DNA of 64,000 nt, from the NCBI GenBank assembly GCA_963920705.1, contig OY987230.1, positions 19,865,320 to 19,929,319 of the forward strand. The letters run 5' to 3'. Numbering within the stretch: the stretch's first letter is position 1; each line of letters starts with the position of its first letter. The stretch is from Odiellus spinosus. Its lineage: Eukaryota; Arthropoda; Arachnida; Opiliones; Phalangiidae. The translations under genes were made by a program, and so were the position numbers. The notes beneath the pieces were generated by a model that ran no database searches, was not told the origin of the DNA, and saw nothing but the letters and a program-made list of their open reading frames with translations. This document shows, in pieces, positions 59,585-64,000 of this stretch.

Positions 59585-62500
59585 AGAGTTGGGCGATGAT
59601 CGCGCCTCATAGAGGAGATCGTTGAAAGCTTCTTTAGCGAGGGGGGGCTTGATAACGTATGTAAAGTCTCCGAAAACCTGTTGTTCAAAACAAATTGTGG
59701 CGACGTGACGAAGAAACCGAGTCTTAAAAATTGTTTTCTCTCTCAACTTAGCCATAATCTATTTTTATGCAAAAACGAAACCAAATGTTTAATAATCAAT
59801 CTCTTTCGAAACAAACAAATAGTTGAATGGAATAAGATATATAGAATTCTCGGAGAATTAAATTTACAGAGGGGATGATTTAAACGATCGGACAATTCAC
59901 GCGTGAACTCTTGATATATATAACTGACCTTTTAATGGAATTCGTACAATCGAGGCTTTGGTTCGTCGAAAGAAAAATCAAATTTTTCTTTTCATTTTTA
60001 ATTGGCTCGCGCCTCGTCACGCGATGATGTGGGGCGTGGTTAATAATTAACCAAAAAAATGTGTAAACAAATATAACGCGCGACCTTTCAAGGTCACCGC
60101 CTGGAGCACCTGCAGTACGACACCAAATACATCTAATAAAAAACATCTGTTTAAATGTCCTCCCCAAGAAAAAAATAATACAAATTGGTATATATATAAA
60201 AATACCATCAATTAGAAGAAATATCCTTTAGAACGTCTAATAATGCTAAGCCTTAACAATTAAAAAAAAAATAAAAAAAATAAAAAGCATTGGAACGTTT
60301 ATATATAGAACCCTGTTTCCTTCTAACAAAAATTAATATCCTAAAAGTAAATTAATTAGTATATTAATTAAAAAAAAATACAGCCAAATATGGCAGCTGA
60401 TATGTTTACAACAAAATCAATTAAAAATCTTAACGATAATTAAAAAAATTAAAAAATAAAAACAAAAGGTGCCGGTGGCCGAGCCAGATGCTTTTAATTA
60501 AAGATGGGAGTAAAATATTAATTAGGAAAAAAATTAACATCGCAAAATTATCTAAAACAAAAAGTACTGCAGACTACCGGTGGCCATTTTATTACTATTA
60601 TTTTATTTTTTCTAAAATTTGCACGCGTTTATTTTAATTATAACCGTGATTAAATTAGTTTAGGTGTAGTACCAGGGCCTCGTAAAAAATATATAGGGTT
60701 TTTATTAGATAATGATATCGCTGCCAAAAAAAATCAGCACGTTTTCCCCCCTCCAAATTAAATCACGAAGGTTTAAATTTTCGAAACAAAAGTGTGAATT
60801 TCCTTGTTTAGATTTTAAATATTCATAGGATTTAGAAGAAAACACAACAAGAGCCAAAACGTGATATATTTATGTGAGAAACAGAGGTAAAATTATTAGG
60901 CTTAGTTCGATGAAGGTGTGAAATGGTTTTTTATTTTTGAGCCTAAACTCAAAAAACAAAAATTAAAAAACATGTTATTTATTAAAAGAATAAAAGTTAG
61001 TGGTTAATGTATTGAGAACACATTTTTATACGATACGAATCCCTTGATTTGATTGGTCAATACTATCCTATATATGAATTGACTGATTTTTATTGGATAG
61101 AAGAATTTAAAAACTAAAAAATGTTCTCAATACTTAAAAAGCTTCTTGAAGTTATTGGGTTAGAATATTCAGTTTGACAGTTCAATACGTACGATTCTAT
61201 GTTCTTTTATATTCAAATTATTTAATATAGTTAAAGATATAAGGAATCCTAGCTTTATACGCGCTGAAAATTCAAATTGATTCAGACTATAGATAGATAA
61301 AGTTTGAGCCTAGTCTGTATTCTGTAAAATTGTAAAATTAAATACGAAAAATGGGAGGAATCTGGTTTATCGGCTGTGATCCAAGCTATTGATGAAAAAA
61401 AATGTGTAAATATGGATTTTAAATATTTAAGAAAACTTATAAACACAGTAGTTTGCTATTAATGAAAATAATTTAACGCTTAATCTCGTTTTTACGATAG
61501 TTAGTATCCTAAACAAAAACACACAGTTATCTTCACACACGCTTTTTCTTCAATTTATCCCATGTGATAAATTGATGTAAAAATTCACACTGCACAAGTG
61601 CTTCCATGAAACAAACAAAAAAACAATTAGATCAGAATGATAATTAGATTTTTAATTAGCGCTATATATAAAAATATTTATTATTATTAAATAATTAAAT
61701 ATATAGATTTAATTATTTATCGAGAAACAAAAACGTATACTAGGTTTTTAAATACAAAAAGTTTAACTGGGACTTAAAATAAACCAATGTTTAGGTTTAG
61801 TGAACTTTGAGATTGTAAAGCTGAAAACGAAAGAAAATGTTCGTGAAACAAAAAATTTAAATAATACTATTTATTTAGGTGATGATTATTTTTAATTATA
61901 AATATATAAATATTTTTTATTTATATATACTTAAAAGGTTGTTAGTTTAAATCATGGTTTAATTATTGTCATTTTTATTTTTAATTCCCCCCTAATCCCC
62001 CTTAATCCCCTCCTAATCCCCCTTAATCCCCTGAGCAACATCTTGAACTTAAAAAAGTGGTGCTAAAATTAGGTGTAATATCTAATTACAAATAGCCTAC
62101 GAATTTTTCAGTAAAATACAAAATTCATTATTTTGAAATATACTTATTTTCCACGCAAGCACACTGTTTAAATTTATTTTAAAACCGTAATCCTAATCAT
62201 TAAAACTAAGAAAATCACCTCGAAAACTGTATATATAAAAGAAATAGAACAATTACGCTATGAAAACTATATTTTTTCATAAACTTGGTTCGCCTACATT
62301 TGCCCAAAATTCTAAAATGATTGAGGTGAAAATCTACAAATATTTTGCTTCTATAATAAAGATAGTAATAAAATAATTATAAATGTAATTGGAACTATAT
62401 TTCTATCTACAATATTAAAAAAGATACGGAAGTTTAAAATTGGACTTAGCGAACGCCCCTAACATCTTATTACCCTGTAGAGCCATGACGTAACGTGTCT

Positions 62501-62949
62501 CTTAGTTATCAATTGGTTGAGAACCGTTTCCGGTTTGAAACTCCCGCCGCCTAGTGGGTAAAATCATTGGATTATTGAAACGTTCGTAACTTATTTAATA
62601 TTGACGATGGAGGCGTGATTCCAATTGCAAATATTTATTATTTTTTACACTCTTTCGATTAAAAGTAAAATGTTTTAGGTTGCACATTTTCGTAACTATG
62701 TCTTAACTAAAACAGAAACAAAGTATGTATATATTACCTATAATAACGTAGATTTAGTTATGAGTTTGAAAATATTACTGAAATTCCTTATAAAAGTTTT
62801 CTTACATATCATTCGAAAACGTGTAGGAGTGAACCCAAAATTTAATTTTCAATAACCAAAAACTGCGCTTATACTTTTTCAAATAGGGGACTAAAGAATC
62901 CCTGTCGTTTTTCAAACTAAAAAACATTTAAGGAACAATTGTACAAAGA

Positions 62950-62952
<3 letters not shown>

Positions 62953-62981
<29 letters not shown>
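62953..62981. repeat. poly(A) tract of 29
   Basis: Uninterrupted A run. No target duplication or coding remnant is visible next to it, so I treat it as a simple repeat. Confidence 0.9.
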
Positions 62982-62983
<2 letters not shown>

Positions 62984-63601
62984 TTAATTGAGAAAAAATG
63001 TGTGAGAACTTTTGAAAATTTGTAAATTTTTGTACTAGAATCGCGAAATATAGAGAGATATATTGATTATTATATATTATGGGGGTTTAACGTGATAGTG
63101 TTTTTTTTTGTTTTTTTTTTTGTTTCGTTAATTTGTATGTAAATTTCTCATTAATTGTAAGGCTTAATTTATTTGTCGTTGTCGATCGGGTAAAACAATG
63201 ATGTCGGGAAGATAAATGTAGGACCTTTCGATCCCCATCCTCATGATACCTTTTTAAAAAAGAAAAGAAAGAAAAAAAATATGAAATATCATTTTTTTTC
63301 TTCAAATTCTAACAAATTTTGGAATAACGAAGTTAAAAAAATGAAAATTGTGTAATATAATAGTTTATAAAGATACTACTGAATGTAATTTTTTTTCATT
63401 TCAATGTTTTTTCTACGTAGACGCGATTCGTGGCCTAGTATGACGTCACCTAGACGCGTTCACACTAGGATTCAAACCATTTTGCGACGTTAAGACGGAG
63501 TTTTATGAACTCGAAACCTTTTTTTATCGAATAGCTCAGACGGTTTAAACTCGGGCTTAGGCATAAATATCACGCGTTGTTATAGCCGTACAGATTTCAT
63601 T

Positions 63602-63857
63602 ATGACGTCATTACAATTACATCGTCGAATTAATGGTAAGTTAAAATTTCAATTTTATTTTCTCGATTATAAAAATAACAAAAATTTAGATCTAGTGTGA
63701 ACGAAGCTCAGTTATCATCAACGTGATGTGACAATAATCATGACATCATCGTGGATTTTACCTCATGATAACGTCACCGTAAAGCTTTTCCATATCCTTT
63801 ATTTCTAATAGATTCTCGGATGTTTTCCATTTTCCATGAAGTGAAGAATATAAAGAG
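63602..63857 (+). CDS. possible 5' end of a next, unrecognised gene (two short exons)
   Basis: ATG at 63602 opens 34 nt ending AATG|GTAAGT (63602-63635). A second stretch, 63812-63857, lies between TTTATTTCTAATAG and AAAGAG|GTAAGT. Phases fit: the joined reading is MTSLQLHRRINDSRMFSIF then HEVKNIKR, still open. I do not recognise it. Against it: CGTTCACACTAG near 63466 and its inverse near 63697 could mark a small mobile element around the first exon, and both exons are short. Confidence 0.27.
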
Positions 63858-64000
63858 GTAAGTATTCTTAGAAAATTTGTTTTTAATTGATCAGTCATTT
63901 AGAATGTCATAATTCAGGATATTACAATCGTATAAAATATTGAAAACTAATTATATTTAATTAAATACAAGCCAATATTAGTATTAAAGAATTATTACCA

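Larger units (their letters stand above)
59465..63601. other. 3' UTR and intergenic DNA
   Basis: Very AT-rich, with homopolymer runs and a short C-rich repeat (TAATCCCCCCTAATCCCCC near 61984-62030). No reading of coding character. The end of the PLEKHG5 transcript lies somewhere in the first part. Confidence 0.55.

Noticed and set aside
62953-62981. Poly(A) run as the tail of a retrocopy
   Set aside because: No coding remnant upstream and no target duplication visible; simple homopolymer.

Overview
The window is animal nuclear DNA: AT-rich by eye (about two thirds A+T), with one long spliced gene on the + strand, large introns, all GT-AG splice sites and a heavy load of small non-autonomous inverted-repeat elements and minisatellites. 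The gene is the ortholog of PLEKHG5 (Syx; Drosophila GEFmeso is the fly relative), a RhoA-directed Dbl-family guanine-nucleotide exchange factor. The host species cannot be fixed from sequence alone. An invertebrate bilaterian is my best guess. A short interstitial (TTAGG)n run is weak evidence for any clade.

Layout. 1-16956 is upstream sequence, or the 5' part of a first intron. It holds elements with 7-bp target duplications, a 26/33-bp minisatellite (3901-4558), a 2.1-kb foldback element (about 11745-13862), a CpG-rich patch (14762-14915) and a 26-bp minisatellite built on TTAGGCTTAGC (15203-15905). 16957-59464 carries sixteen coding exons of the PLEKHG5 ortholog, about 1264 codons. The N-terminus is open, because the first exon seen begins at a splice acceptor. 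Exons run in order: disordered N-terminal region, Ras-binding-like ubiquitin-fold domain, linker, DH (RhoGEF) domain, PH domain, long Ser/Pro-rich tail, and a tiny last exon. Introns hold three copies of a 280-bp element, Kolobok/T2-like TTAA elements, a 480-bp perfect-looking hairpin and a 25-unit 30-bp minisatellite. 59465-63601 is 3' UTR plus AT-rich intergenic DNA. At 63602 a possible next gene begins, with two short exons that join in frame.

Most interesting points. (1) The long last coding exon seems to end in ...VEAS-TAA, but that TAA lies inside a consensus splice donor (TC|GTAAGT). The intron after it ends at a strong acceptor followed by T GAG GTG TGA. Splicing changes the C-terminus to ...EASEV, restoring the Ser-Glu-Val PDZ ligand at the end of human PLEKHG5. 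Splicing or retaining this minisatellite-bearing intron would switch the PDZ ligand on or off. (2) A possible alternative first exon lies at 45220-45381, with a donor phase matching the exon just before the DH domain. (3) Three unrelated-looking inverted-repeat families all start CA, end TG and make exact 7-bp target duplications, pointing to one uncommon transposase type. No RNA genes, reverse transcriptase, intact transposase or virus-like element was seen.
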